Shown here in pieces: positions 25,918 through 34,466 of a DNA stretch of 64,000 nucleotides. The stretch comes from Streptomyces sp. V1I1 (GTDB lineage: Bacteria; Actinomycetota; Actinomycetes; Streptomycetales; Streptomycetaceae), in contig NZ_JAUSZH010000001.1 in NCBI RefSeq assembly GCF_030817355.1, positions 310,001 through 374,000 on the forward strand, given 5' to 3'. Made by a program: the position numbers and the translations under genes. Each line of letters begins with the position of its first letter. Position 1 is the first letter of the stretch. The notes below the pieces were generated by a model, which did no database searches, was not told where the DNA came from, and was given only the letters and a program-made list of their open reading frames with translations.

Positions 25918-26897
25918 GGCAGGGTCCCCGGTCCGGCCGGCGGGAGGGCGTCCGCACCGCGGGAGAGGAAGGCCAGTACGGCGGACCTCCGGGCGGGGCG
26001 GCGCGCCAGTCGGCCGAGGACGGGGAGCCTGCGGCCGACCCACGACTTGAGGAGCAGGAAGTAGAGCATCCCGCAGTACGGTCCGGTGGACCGGCGGCCG
26101 TAACACGCCATCAGCCGCGGCCGCATGGCGCGCAGCTGCCCCGCGATATGCGGCAGGGTGACCACGCCGAGGCCGGCGAGCGTGGTCACGCCGTGGGCTC
26201 GGTCGAGGTCGACGTCCATGTAGTCGTCGAGGGATTGCAGGGCCTCGCCCAGATCCATGGCGAGCTCGCGTTCGGCGGGCTCCAAACTGGGTTTGACGAT
26301 GCTGCACAGGATCAGGTTGGCTGCGCTGCCCTTACCGCGGGTGATCTTCTCCAGTACATCGACGGGGACGTCCGCTTCGCGCTGGCGGCGGGAGAGGACC
26401 TGGTATTCGTGCAGCGAGGCGAGCGCCATGAACACGGACTCGTCGGGGGTGTGGCCGAGTCTGCGCTCGATCTCGTACACCAGCCGTCCGAGGAGCAGTT
26501 CGGCGTCCGTGCCCGCTACGAATGGCCGATTGCCCAGTAGGTCGGCGAGGCGGGCATCTGCGGAGGGATCGACGTCGCCGTCGATGAGGTCGTCGTAGAG
26601 CCGGGTGACTCCTCCGGCTAGGACGGCGACGTCCAGTTGGAGCGTACGTCCGGTGAGGCGGGCGTAACCGAGCATGGCCAGGCCGAACTTCACGCTCATC
26701 GCGCGTAGGGACCGGTCAGCTCGGTCGCGCTCGCGCGGGTCTGTGAGGGTTTCCGTCAAGAACGGGGCGACGACCTGCTCGTATGCCTGAGTGAGTCCAG
26801 GCAACGAACGGTATACGGCCATAGCGGCCGAGGGTAACCCGGTGACCATCCTCAGTGAGCGAAAGAGCGCACCGACCTCCGTGAACCTATGCCCCAT
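25914..26897 (-). CDS. Class 1 isoprenoid-synthase-like protein
   Basis: A 327-residue all-helical protein with the two Asp-rich metal and diphosphate sites of trans-isoprenyl synthases: VTRLYDDLIDGDVD (DDLID at 102-106) and ALQSLDDYMDVDLDRAHG (about 221-235), plus ITRGKGSAANLIL between them. No second-substrate basic patch can be assigned by eye, so it may be a prenyl transferase, a terpene-type cyclase or a binding protein. ATG 26897 is chosen over an upstream ATG because GGGGGGAG lies just before it. It is first in an overlapping operon with the NACHT ATPase, an unusual pairing. Confidence 0.8.
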   Translation of the reverse strand: MGHRFTEVGALFRSLRMVTGLPSAAMAVYRSLPGLTQAYEQVVAPFLTETLTDPRERDRADRSLRAMSVKFGLAMLGYARLTGRTLQLDVAVLAGGVTRLYDDLIDGDVDPSADARLADLLGNRPFVAGTDAELLLGRLVYEIERRLGHTPDESVFMALASLHEYQVLSRRQREADVPVDVLEKITRGKGSAANLILCSIVKPSLEPAERELAMDLGEALQSLDDYMDVDLDRAHGVTTLAGLGVVTLPHIAGQLRAMRPRLMACYGRRSTGPYCGMLYFLLLKSWVGRRLPVLGRLARRPARRSAVLAFLSRGADALPPAGPGTLP

Positions 26898-27681
26898 CCG
26901 CGCTCCCCCCGCCCAAGGAACCCGAGCGTGCCACAAGGGTGAGCAGGCGGTAAATACCCCAGTGAGCTCGTAACATGATCACGGTCGGTGTTTCTTGAGG
27001 CGCCTCCAGAAGACGAGTGCGCAGGCCAGGTTCGGACCACTGGAAGGCGTCCGTCGGTGATCAGGCCGCTCGCTGCAGGTAGTCGCGGCGGGTGGCTGGC
27101 TGGGTCTTGCGGCGGGTGAGGCGCTTCCCCATCAGCGTGATCGACGCCCCACGTGATCAGCGATTCACTGACCTCGGGGAGTCGCCCATGCCCCACGGAG
27201 CGAGACCGCCCCGCACGACGGACAGGCCAACCCCCAAGCCCGCAGCTGGCGTTCCACACGTACGGCATCGGTGTCGACGATTGAGCACTCCATACCTCCA
27301 CCTCGTGCACACCGTGTCGTCGCGCACAAAGCGTGATCAGACTGCCCATCAAGATCGACACTCATGCCCACCGCGAGTGTCGCTCATGCAGAGAGTCGTC
27401 CAACAGCAGGCGCAGCCAGACGTCGTCCATCCTGTTCGCGGGTGCGGCCAGGACCGCGCGGGCCTGCCGCTCGCTGGCGCAGTGCGCGACTGCGTCGTCT
27501 GCGTACCGTTTGAACTGAGTACCCGGGTAGTTTCGGGCGAGCCGGGTATCGAACGCGAGCGCGTTGGTGTGAGGAGTGCCGCGAGCGCGGGGTCTATGCC
27601 TCGCACGCCCGCGACGTGCGCTCTTGTGGCTGGTCGTGAGCGGGCGGACGCTTTGCGCTCCCGTCGGTCCAGTCAGTCCAG
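26898..27681. other. 784-bp stretch with transposase debris
   Basis: Minus frames around 27075-27160 give ITLMGKRLTRRKTQPATRRD YLQRAA-stop, which resembles the C-terminal tail of an IS5/IS4-type transposase, with SESLI from a second frame just upstream. The rest (26970-27070 and 27330-27681) shows no supported gene. Confidence 0.4.
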
Positions 27682-28308
27682 GTGGCGATGCGTGTGCCCA
27701 ACGGCGTCGTGAAGTGGTTCGACGATGAGCGGGGTATGGGTCTGATCGCCCAGGACAGGGGAGGCTCGGATGTTGTCGCGTACCGCTCCGCGATTCAAGG
27801 CCTTGAGCCCCGCAGGCTGGTCCCGGGTGAGGAGGTCCTCTTCAACGTCACCCTGGACGCGGAAGGCATCCGGGCAGACAACATCCACCGCCTTCCCCCC
27901 GGGGGCAGTGGCGGCGCTCGGCGGACAGCGTCACTCAACGATGATCTGACTGTCCGACCCAGCTCGTCGGGGACGGGCGCGGGTCGCCGCACTCCTCGGC
28001 CACCGACCGGGCCCGCTACGCCCGGTGCTCGGCGTCCAGCGCCAGGTAGCGCGACTTTTCATCCCCCAGCGCGTCGACCAGGCAGTGCGCCTCCGCCCGT
28101 CGCGCCGGGTAGGTCAGCCGCTGTCGACGGAGAAGCCGATGTAGCTCTCGACTCGTCCAGCAGCCCGGCCTCAACCGCTCACAGTTCATGCGGGCCGCCA
28201 GGCGGGGGCCAGCAGAAGCGGTTCGATAGGGCCCAAACGGTGACTGTGGTGTCCGAGGGACAGCAGCGACAACGTATCGGGAGTTCTTCGACGCTCCCGT
28301 GGGGCTGA
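27682..28308 (+). CDS. Divergent cold-shock-domain-like ORF
   Basis: The first 70 residues, GVVKWFDDERGMGLIAQDRG then SDVVAYRSAIQGL..EEVLFNVTLDAEGIRADNI, align with a cold-shock domain. The RNA-binding motifs are altered: RNP1 KGFGFI is RGMGLI and RNP2 VFVH is VVAY, losing aromatic contacts. From about residue 75 the frame is Pro/Gly/Ser-rich and may not be coding. It may be a decayed csp gene or a specialised variant. The start is uncertain (GTG 27682 or ATG 27688). Confidence 0.45.
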   Translation: MAMRVPNGVVKWFDDERGMGLIAQDRGGSDVVAYRSAIQGLEPRRLVPGEEVLFNVTLDAEGIRADNIHRLPPGGSGGARRTASLNDDLTVRPSSSGTGAGRRTPRPPTGPATPGARRPAPGSATFHPPARRPGSAPPPVAPGRSAAVDGEADVALDSSSSPASTAHSSCGPPGGGQQKRFDRAQTVTVVSEGQQRQRIGSSSTLPWG

Positions 28309-28423
28309 TCTGCAGCCTGGACTTTCCTGCTTTGGCTCCTGGCCGGGCCCGCAGGACGGCACAATGCTGCTGCTTGCGTGAGCGCACGGCTACGCAGGGG
28401 GATCAGCATGGCCAGGGGGCACC

Positions 28424-29425
28424 ATGACAGCGTCGTCAGCTGACGGGGTGGACAGGTCGCTGTACGAGCGAGCGAGTGATCTCCATCAACGGGGCCGGCC
28501 GGAGGAAGCGATGCCGCTGCTGCAGGAACTTCTCCAACGGGAGCCCGACGATGTCGCCGCGCGCTACGCGCTCGGCATCTGCCTGACCGATACGGGCAAG
28601 CACGCCGAAGCCCAAGTCCAGTTCAGGCGTGTCCTGGATAGCGATCCGCGGCACCATCAGGCCGCGTACCGTCTCGGCCGGCTTCTCCAGGCCGATATCG
28701 ACTTGGACGGGGCATCGCAGGCCTATCGCCAAGTTCTTTCGGTGGTTGCCGAGTTTCGCGATACCGCCGCCAGGCTGAGGGCCTGCGAGGATGCCCTCGG
28801 CGCCGCCGCGCGCGTGCCTTCTCCCGCCCCCGGGGGCCCGCCCCTCGCCGGTAGGCCCCTCACCCCGGGCCCGCCAACACTGCGGTCCCAGTCCGATGCC
28901 CACCGGGTCGCGGACCGTGGAGAGCCCAGGATCTCGGTCCGGCTCAAGGCACGCCATCTTCTGATCCTGATCGCGAAGCGTTTCCTGATCTCCGCCGTCC
29001 TGACGCTGGCCGTACCGCTAATCGGCAGAGTTGGTCTCATGGGCGGCGGTCTGATCCTGCTCCCGGTTCTCGTGTCGTGGATCTTCTTCCTCGCCTCACT
29101 CATCCTCCTGCTGGTGAGACCGCGGACAAACGGCGCGGACTTCTACGAGTACGGAGTCGATGTGAAGTCCGGCTTCATCAAGCGCAAGGTCCAGTTCATC
29201 TGGTACTACCAGATCGTCGAATCACCCAGCTACGTGCGGACGTTCGGCACCTACTTCACCAATACGGCCTCCCTCGGCCTGCGCTACAACGAGGCGGGGG
29301 CCTCCTCCACGGCGTACGTGGAACTCTCCGGGATCGGCAACCCAAATGAGGTCCGGGAGATCGGCCGATACGTCGAGTCACGGACCTTCCCTGAGCGCCA
29401 TCCCATCCGGGGCCCGTGGACCTGA
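28424..29425 (+). CDS. TPR protein with two membrane helices and PH-like tail
   Basis: A 333-residue protein. Tetratricopeptide repeats cover about residues 12-120 (LYERASDLHQRGRPEEAMPLLQELLQREPDD; YALGICLTDTGKHAEAQVQFRRVLDSDPRHHQAAYRLGRLL). A Pro-rich linker comes next, then two membrane segments (RFLISAVLTLAVPLIGRVGL and GGLILLPVLVSWIFFLASLILLL). The C-terminal 90 residues (DFYEYGVDVKSGFIKRKVQFIWYYQI) have the strand pattern of bacterial PH-like domains. Probably a scaffold at the membrane; partner unknown. It faces the disordered protein gene end-to-end, 20 bp apart. Confidence 0.7.
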   Translation: MTASSADGVDRSLYERASDLHQRGRPEEAMPLLQELLQREPDDVAARYALGICLTDTGKHAEAQVQFRRVLDSDPRHHQAAYRLGRLLQADIDLDGASQAYRQVLSVVAEFRDTAARLRACEDALGAAARVPSPAPGGPPLAGRPLTPGPPTLRSQSDAHRVADRGEPRISVRLKARHLLILIAKRFLISAVLTLAVPLIGRVGLMGGGLILLPVLVSWIFFLASLILLLVRPRTNGADFYEYGVDVKSGFIKRKVQFIWYYQIVESPSYVRTFGTYFTNTASLGLRYNEAGASSTAYVELSGIGNPNEVREIGRYVESRTFPERHPIRGPWT

Positions 29426-29444
29426 CGGCCACGGGTCTGTCCGG

Positions 29445-30662
29445 CTACGCCATCATCTCGGGCGGGGCCATGGAGGTGAAGCTGTCGAAGCCGCTCGCCA
29501 CCGAGTCGCCGTCCGGAAGGCCAACGCCGTCCGTGTCGGTGCCCGTCACGGGGCCGTCGGGGCACCCTCCATCGAAGTCGAAGGCGGTGGCTCCGAACCC
29601 CTCCCCGGCAACGTGGTGCCCCAGTTGCCCGGTGTCACCGGAAGTGGAGGTGGACGACTGGCGCTGTCCAGCCTCCTGCCCCGAACCGCCCGAAGCAGCG
29701 GGCGGTTGCGGCTGTCCGGCCCCGTCGCCCTGCCCCGTCGACGGCGTGGTAGTGACCGTGTTCGATAGTGCCTCCGCTGTCGGCGAATCCGCCGCTGTCG
29801 GCTCTCCGATAACGCGGACACCGTCCACGATGTCGTCGGGTCCCTGTATCTGCCCGGCATCGGTGGGCGGAGGAACAGGGATAGGGGCTGGCGCCGGCGC
29901 CTCGGTGCTCGCGTCTGCCACCGGGGCGGTTCCGGACGCCGTTCCCTCGTCGTCGGAACCGCCCCTGGAGACATGTGTTGGAGCAGGAGTGGGAACGCCG
30001 GGGCCGGGAGACTGGACATGAGCCGTCGGCGGACCTCCTGACGAGCCGGCGTCTCCCAGGCCGTGCGGAGACTGCTCGGCATAGTGCGGTGACTTCGGGC
30101 CCATCGGATCCTTGTCAGCATGTGCGTGCAGGTGAGCGACCCCCGGCGGGAATCCGGCATCCGCCGCAGAGCCGGGCACACCGTGCGGCATCGACGTGTC
30201 CGACGGTTCCTTGCGGGGGATCGCCTGCGGCGCCTTCTCAGTCCAGTCGGCCGAGTGGTGATCCCCCTTGACGGGCGGCGCTTTGTGGTAGCCCGCAGGG
30301 CCCACATCCACATGCCCACGAGACGGGGCGGGAGCCGCCTGCGGGGCGCCGGACGACGAGGGCCCCGCACTGGCGTCCGGGGCAGACACACCTGCGTCAC
30401 GATGAGGCGCGGCGCCAGACCGCGAGCGCTCGTTGTGCCGAGTGGCAGCGTCGAGGTCCCAGCTGGCGCCCGCATCGGAGTCGGGCTGAGGCTGACTGCC
30501 GCCACCGGTGGGCCTCGGTCCAGGGGTGCGCTCCGCCGGAGGCGTAGTGTCCCGGCGCGGTGGGATACCGCCTTCCCTCCTGCCCTGATCAGGTCCCCTG
30601 ACCCGCCAGCGGGGAACTGCCGACCCGTTGCCCCGGGTCCTGCCCCATCGCCCCTTGCCCAT
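29445..30662 (-). CDS. Long low-complexity (disordered) protein
   Basis: About 405 residues from ATG 30662 (an upstream start at 30701 is possible). It is dominated by Pro, Gly, Ser, Thr and Ala with evenly spread Asp and His, and has no signal peptide, helix or Cys pair. Segments such as PAPSRGHVDVGPAGYHKAPP and GDDIVDGVRVIGE-like patches break the pattern. GGGGGTGGG precedes 30662. I recognise no family. Alternative frames on both strands are also open, so coding status is likely but not certain. Confidence 0.45.
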   Translation of the reverse strand: MGKGRWGRTRGNGSAVPRWRVRGPDQGRREGGIPPRRDTTPPAERTPGPRPTGGGSQPQPDSDAGASWDLDAATRHNERSRSGAAPHRDAGVSAPDASAGPSSSGAPQAAPAPSRGHVDVGPAGYHKAPPVKGDHHSADWTEKAPQAIPRKEPSDTSMPHGVPGSAADAGFPPGVAHLHAHADKDPMGPKSPHYAEQSPHGLGDAGSSGGPPTAHVQSPGPGVPTPAPTHVSRGGSDDEGTASGTAPVADASTEAPAPAPIPVPPPTDAGQIQGPDDIVDGVRVIGEPTAADSPTAEALSNTVTTTPSTGQGDGAGQPQPPAASGGSGQEAGQRQSSTSTSGDTGQLGHHVAGEGFGATAFDFDGGCPDGPVTGTDTDGVGLPDGDSVASGFDSFTSMAPPEMMA

Positions 30663-31358
30663 AGCACCCACCCCCAACGACGTACGACTCCGTCCGCTCA
30701 CCCCAATTGTCGTAAACAGGAGCCCGAGTTGTCACCGATACGCATACCCTCGCTCAAGCGCCCAGTGCCCGAGCCCCCTGCCGACCTCCGTCGTCCAGCA
30801 TGGCGGCTGGCCGACTCGCCGCATAACGCTGTGAGCAGCAGAAAGAGGGCTCAGACACGGGACCAGGGCTATGTCCGCGACCGGTGCGATCTCACTCATG
30901 GGGACAGTGGATCGCGACCGTAGCGCTCGGGGTGAGCTGCGCGCAGGTACTTCATGGCGGTACCCGGGGCCATGCCGAAGAGTCGCATCAGGTGCAGCGG
31001 ATCGTCGGAGTGCTTGGCCTCGTCCAGGATGCGGTCGACCCGGAGACGACCGACCTGCAGACCCAGGCGGCGCAGCGGTCAATTGATCGCCTCTGGGCTG
31101 ATCATCGAGTGCGTGTCGTCGACGGCGGTGAGGCGGCTCACCAGCAGGTACGGGTTGGTGCTGGTCGGCCACCGGCGATGTCGTTCGGCCAGCCACACGG
31201 TCGCCAGATGGAAGGTGAACTCGTCCAGGTAGACCGTGTGGTCCAGCTTGCCGCGGCGCTGGACGGTCAGATGTCCGTGGCTGCGATCGAGGCTGTCGAT
31301 CAGCAGTCTGAACCGTTCCGGGTTCGGTAGGGACTCGATCGTTTGAGAGGATCGAGTC

Positions 31359-31685
31359 ATGGCACGTCCTTCCCCTTACCCCCTTGAGCTGCGCAAGCGC
31401 GCGGTCCGCATGGTCGCCGAGGTGCGGCCGGAGTACGACACCGAGTGGTCCGCGATGAAGGCGGTCGCCGCCAAGCTGGGGATCGGGACGACCGAGACTT
31501 TGCGCAAGTGGGTCCGCCAGGACCAGATCGACAACGGGGCCCGGCCTGGCGTCACGACCGATGAGTCTGCCCAGGTCAAAGCGTTGAAGAAGGAAGTCGC
31601 CGAGCTCAAGCGGGCGAATGAGATCCTCAAGGCCGCTTCGGCTTTCTTCGCGGCCGAGCTCGACCGGCCACATCTGCGCTCGTGA
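31359..31685 (+). CDS. IS3 transposase OrfA
   Basis: A 108-residue HTH protein, YPLELRKRAVRMVAEVRPEY then AVAAKLGIGTTETLRKWVRQ, with a leucine-zipper tail (VKALKKEVAELKRANEILKAASAFF). It recognises the inverted repeats. Its TGA overlaps the GTG of orfB by four bases; a slippage site for an OrfAB fusion is not obvious. Confidence 0.92.
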   Translation: MARPSPYPLELRKRAVRMVAEVRPEYDTEWSAMKAVAAKLGIGTTETLRKWVRQDQIDNGARPGVTTDESAQVKALKKEVAELKRANEILKAASAFFAAELDRPHLRS

Positions 31686-32605
31686 CCTTCGTCGACGAGA
31701 ACCGGGACCGCTTCGGCGGCGTCGAGCCGATCTGCACCGTTCTCAACGAGCACGGTGTCGGTATCTCCCCCTCCACCTACTACGCAGCCAAGGCCCGGCC
31801 TCCGTCGCTTCGGGCGACCCGGGACGCGGAACTGAAGGCACTGATCCAGCAGGTGTTCGACGCCAACTACCGCGTCTACGGGGCCCGGAAGATCTGGCGC
31901 GAGCTGAACCGACAAGGTCATGCGGTGGCCCGGTGCACCGTCGAGCGCCTGATGCGCGAGCTCGGCCTCGCCGGCGCCGTCCGCGGCAAGAAGGTCATCA
32001 CTACGGTCACCGACCCGGCCGCCGGCCGGGCCCCCGACCTGGTCGACCGGGACTTCGTCGCCCAGGCGCCGAACCGCTGCTGGGTCGCGGACTTCACCCA
32101 CATCGCCACCTGGGCCGGGGTCGTCTACATCGCGTTCGTCGTGGACACCTTCTCCCGCCGCATCGTCGGCTGGTCGGCGGCCACGACCAAACACACCGAA
32201 CTGGTCCTGGCCGCACTGGAGATGGGCCTATGGCAGCGCGATCGGGAAGGCAGTCCGCACCAACCCGGGCAGCTGATCCATCACAGCGACGCGGGCAGTC
32301 AGTACACCTCGTTCAAGCTGGCCACCCATCTCCAAGGCGAGGGCATAGCGGCGTCCATCGGATCAGTCGGCGACGCCTACGACAATGCCCTGATGGAGTC
32401 CACGATCGGTCTTTTCAAGACCGAGTTGATCAAGCCTCAGCGGCCCTGGAAGACGCTGTCCGAGGTCGAGTTGGCCACCGCCGAATGGATCGACTGGTAC
32501 AACCACCGCCGACTTCACGGTGAGATCGGCCACGTCCCACCCGCCGAATACGAAGCCCACCACTACCTGACAGCCACAAAACACCAGGTCACAGTCACGC
32601 CATAG
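31682..32605 (+). CDS. IS3 transposase OrfB (DDE)
   Basis: A 307-residue integrase-core protein. HTH_21 region FGGVEPICTVLNEHGVGISP, then the catalytic triad: WVADFTHIATW (Asp), IHHSDAGSQYTS (Asp) and DNALMESTIGLFKTEL (Glu), 35 residues after the second Asp as in IS3. Intact. Confidence 0.93.
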   Translation: MTFVDENRDRFGGVEPICTVLNEHGVGISPSTYYAAKARPPSLRATRDAELKALIQQVFDANYRVYGARKIWRELNRQGHAVARCTVERLMRELGLAGAVRGKKVITTVTDPAAGRAPDLVDRDFVAQAPNRCWVADFTHIATWAGVVYIAFVVDTFSRRIVGWSAATTKHTELVLAALEMGLWQRDREGSPHQPGQLIHHSDAGSQYTSFKLATHLQGEGIAASIGSVGDAYDNALMESTIGLFKTELIKPQRPWKTLSEVELATAEWIDWYNHRRLHGEIGHVPPAEYEAHHYLTATKHQVTVTP

Positions 32606-32783
32606 AGTCTCGATCAAACCCGGAACGGTTCAGTCGACGCTGGTCATGATTGCTAGGGCGTGGACAGCAGCGAGTACGAAGGACAGCCGGTTCCGTGCCC
32701 CGCCGACCTGGTCGCAGGCGGATTGGAGCCGATCCATAGCCCACATGATCCGACCCGCGGCTGGCGAGGTACGCCCGGCACGG

Positions 32784-33131
32784 TCAGTTCGGTGGCGAGG
32801 AGCGCCGGATTCCGCCCCTGCCGCCGCTCTGCTTCGGCACCGGCTGCTCACCGCTGCCAGCTCCGCTCTCCCCGACGGCCCGCCGCCAGCCGTCCTGGCC
32901 CGTGACTTCGACCGCCACCGGCTCGGCAACCATAAGATCCTCGACCGTGCACTGCAGCGCCGCGCAGATCATGTCGAGGTCGTCCAAGCGCACCGTCACC
33001 GGCTTGTTCGACCACAGAGCGGCCACCTTGCTCAGCGATGGGGTGAACCTGACCTCCTCGAAGGCCATCTTCAGCTGGCTGGGCCGCCAGATGTCCCGCC
33101 GGGCCGCTACCCAGCGCAGATTCCACTTCAC
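32784..33131 (-). CDS. XRE-type HTH regulator
   Basis: About 115 residues from GTG 33131 (MKWNLRWVAARRDIWRPSQLKMAFEEVRFTPSLSKVAALWSNKPVTVRLDDLDMICAALQCTVEDLMVAE): a Cro/C1-type HTH with the C-terminal ..ALCDILGCTVEDLL-like signature. GTGAGG sits just before the GTG; an ATG at 33149 would add six residues. This small regulator normally precedes the integrase family that follows it here, which is broken by IS3. Confidence 0.75.
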   Translation of the reverse strand: MKWNLRWVAARRDIWRPSQLKMAFEEVRFTPSLSKVAALWSNKPVTVRLDDLDMICAALQCTVEDLMVAEPVAVEVTGQDGWRRAVGESGAGSGEQPVPKQSGGRGGIRRSSPPN

Positions 33132-33135
33132 TGCC

Positions 33136-33480
33136 TCACGTCTCCCCACTCAGTCGGCGTGCCGCATGGCGGGACGACTCCAGACTCGCCCGCTCCGGAT
33201 CCCCCTTGGCCGTCGTCAGATAGCCGACCGTGGTGGTCGGCCACTCGTGCCCTAACAAGACCTCGCGGGGCTCGCGCAGCATCCGGCCGACTTCGACGAA
33301 CCCGGCCTCCCGGGCCAGCCCGGCGAGGTCGTCAATCGGCCATCGGTATGCCGCCGCCACTTTGTGGTCGAACGCCGCCACCGGCCCGCCCTCAGACTCG
33401 AAGAAGGCAAGCAGGAGGGTGCCATCCACGGTCAGAGCCCGGCGGAACTCGGCAAAGTACGACGGTATTTCCTGCGGCGG
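33136..33480 (-). pseudogene. Methyltransferase C-terminal fragment
   Basis: About 105 residues: IPSYFAEFRRALTVDGTLLL AFFESEGGPVAAFDHKVAAA YRWPIDDLAGLAREAGFVEV GRMLREP. This is the C-terminal half of a class I SAM methyltransferase (from motif VI on). The SAM-binding half is missing; the break at about 33480 coincides with the start of the IS481 remnant on the other strand. Confidence 0.7.
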
Positions 33481-34258
33481 AGCACGGCACCCGAGGCCGA
33501 AGCCCGTGTCTGCGAACTCCGGCAGACCCGCAAGCTGGGACCGGCCCGCATCGGCCCGATCCTCGGGCTGCCCGCCTCGACCGTGCACCGCATCCTCACC
33601 CGCCACGGCCTGAACCGCCTGGCCTGGCTCGGCCGGCCGACCGGAGAGCCCATCCGGCGCTACGAGCGCACCCGGCCTGCGAACTGGTCCACGTGGACAT
33701 CAAGAAGCTCGGCAACATCCCTGACGGCGGGGGCTGGCGCACGGTCGGCAGGGCGACCGGCGACCGCAACCGCCAGGCCACCACCACCGCCCGCAAAAGC
33801 TCCCGCCCAGTGATCGGCTACAGCTACATCCACTCCGCCGTCGACGACCACTCCCGCCTGGCCTACAGCGAAGTCCTGACCGACGAACGCAAAGAGACCG
33901 CCGCAGCCTTCCGGCAGCTGGCGCACGCCTTCTTCACCGACCTGGGCATCACCGTCGAACGAGTCCTGACCGACAACGGCTCCTGCTACAAATCACGCCT
34001 CTGGCTCGACACGCTCACCGCGGCCGGCATCACGCACAAGCGCATACGGCCCTACCGCCCGCAAACGAACGGCAAAGTCGAACGCTTCAACCGCACCCTC
34101 CTAGACGAATGGGCCTACCTGCGGCCCTACACCAGCAACACCGAACGCACCGCAGCCCTGACAGACTTCCTCCACACCTACAACCACCACCGCTGCCACA
34201 CCGCACTCGCAGGCCAGCCACCCATCACCCGCGTCAACAACCCTGCGGGTCAATACAC
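33480..34258 (+). pseudogene. IS481-family transposase, truncated and frameshifted
   Basis: Begins mid-protein with ARVCELRQTRKLGPARIGPI LGLPASTVHRILTRHGLNRL. A one-base loss near 33670 shifts the frame, then ELVHVDIKKLGNIPDGGGWR, SAVDDHSRLAYSEVLTDERK (Asp), VLTDNGSCYKSRLW (Asp) and NGKVERFNRTLLDEWAY (Glu). The usual end GQYI-stop is GQYT with no stop. The N-terminal HTH and the 3' end are lost. Confidence 0.85.
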
Positions 34259-34466
34259 TGGGCGCCTACCAGCACAAGTTCGCCCGCGACATCGAGACCA
34301 TGTCCTGGCACCTCGTCGACAACGTGCCCGTCGGCTGTTCCGGACTTGGGACCGACCTCCTCGACGGCACCCCACAGCCGCTCCACGGCGACCTCGTCAT
34401 GGACGGAACGCCAGCGGTCGGCGTACTGAGCACGCGAGTGAGTCCCGTTCCCGCTGTGGGCGGCCG

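Larger units (their letters stand above)
31309..32632. mobile_element. IS3-family insertion sequence
   Basis: A 1324-bp element. The left end TGAACCGTTCCGGGTTCG and the right end (complement TGAACCGTTCCGGGTTTG) are inverted repeats, and GTC is duplicated at 31306-31308 and 32633-32635. It contains orfA and orfB and is inserted in an integrase-like gene. Confidence 0.92.
30896..32830 (-). pseudogene. Integrase-like gene split by IS3, frameshifted
   Basis: Read across the IS3 element, the minus strand gives RLQSACDQVGGARNRLSFVL AAVHALAIMTSV (to 32636), then from 31305 IDSLDRSHGHLTVQRRGKLD and TNPYLLVSRLTAVDDTHSMI, a frameshift with stop near 31080, and LRRLGLQVGRLRVDRILDEA, HLMRLFGMAPGTAMKYLRAA, ending at 30896. 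This is the same Streptomyces integrase family as the remnant at 2779. It lies downstream of its usual XRE partner at 32784. Confidence 0.75.

Noticed and set aside
28016..28387. Minus-strand frame with RRQRLTYPARRAEAHCLVDALGD
   Set aside because: Possible remnant, but I could not match it and the name-like RRQRL string is not the RRQRL family.
34259..34466. A plus frame continuing the IS481 remnant (AYQHKFARDIETMSWHLVD)
   Set aside because: It looks protein-like but has no start or identifiable family, and is too short to call.
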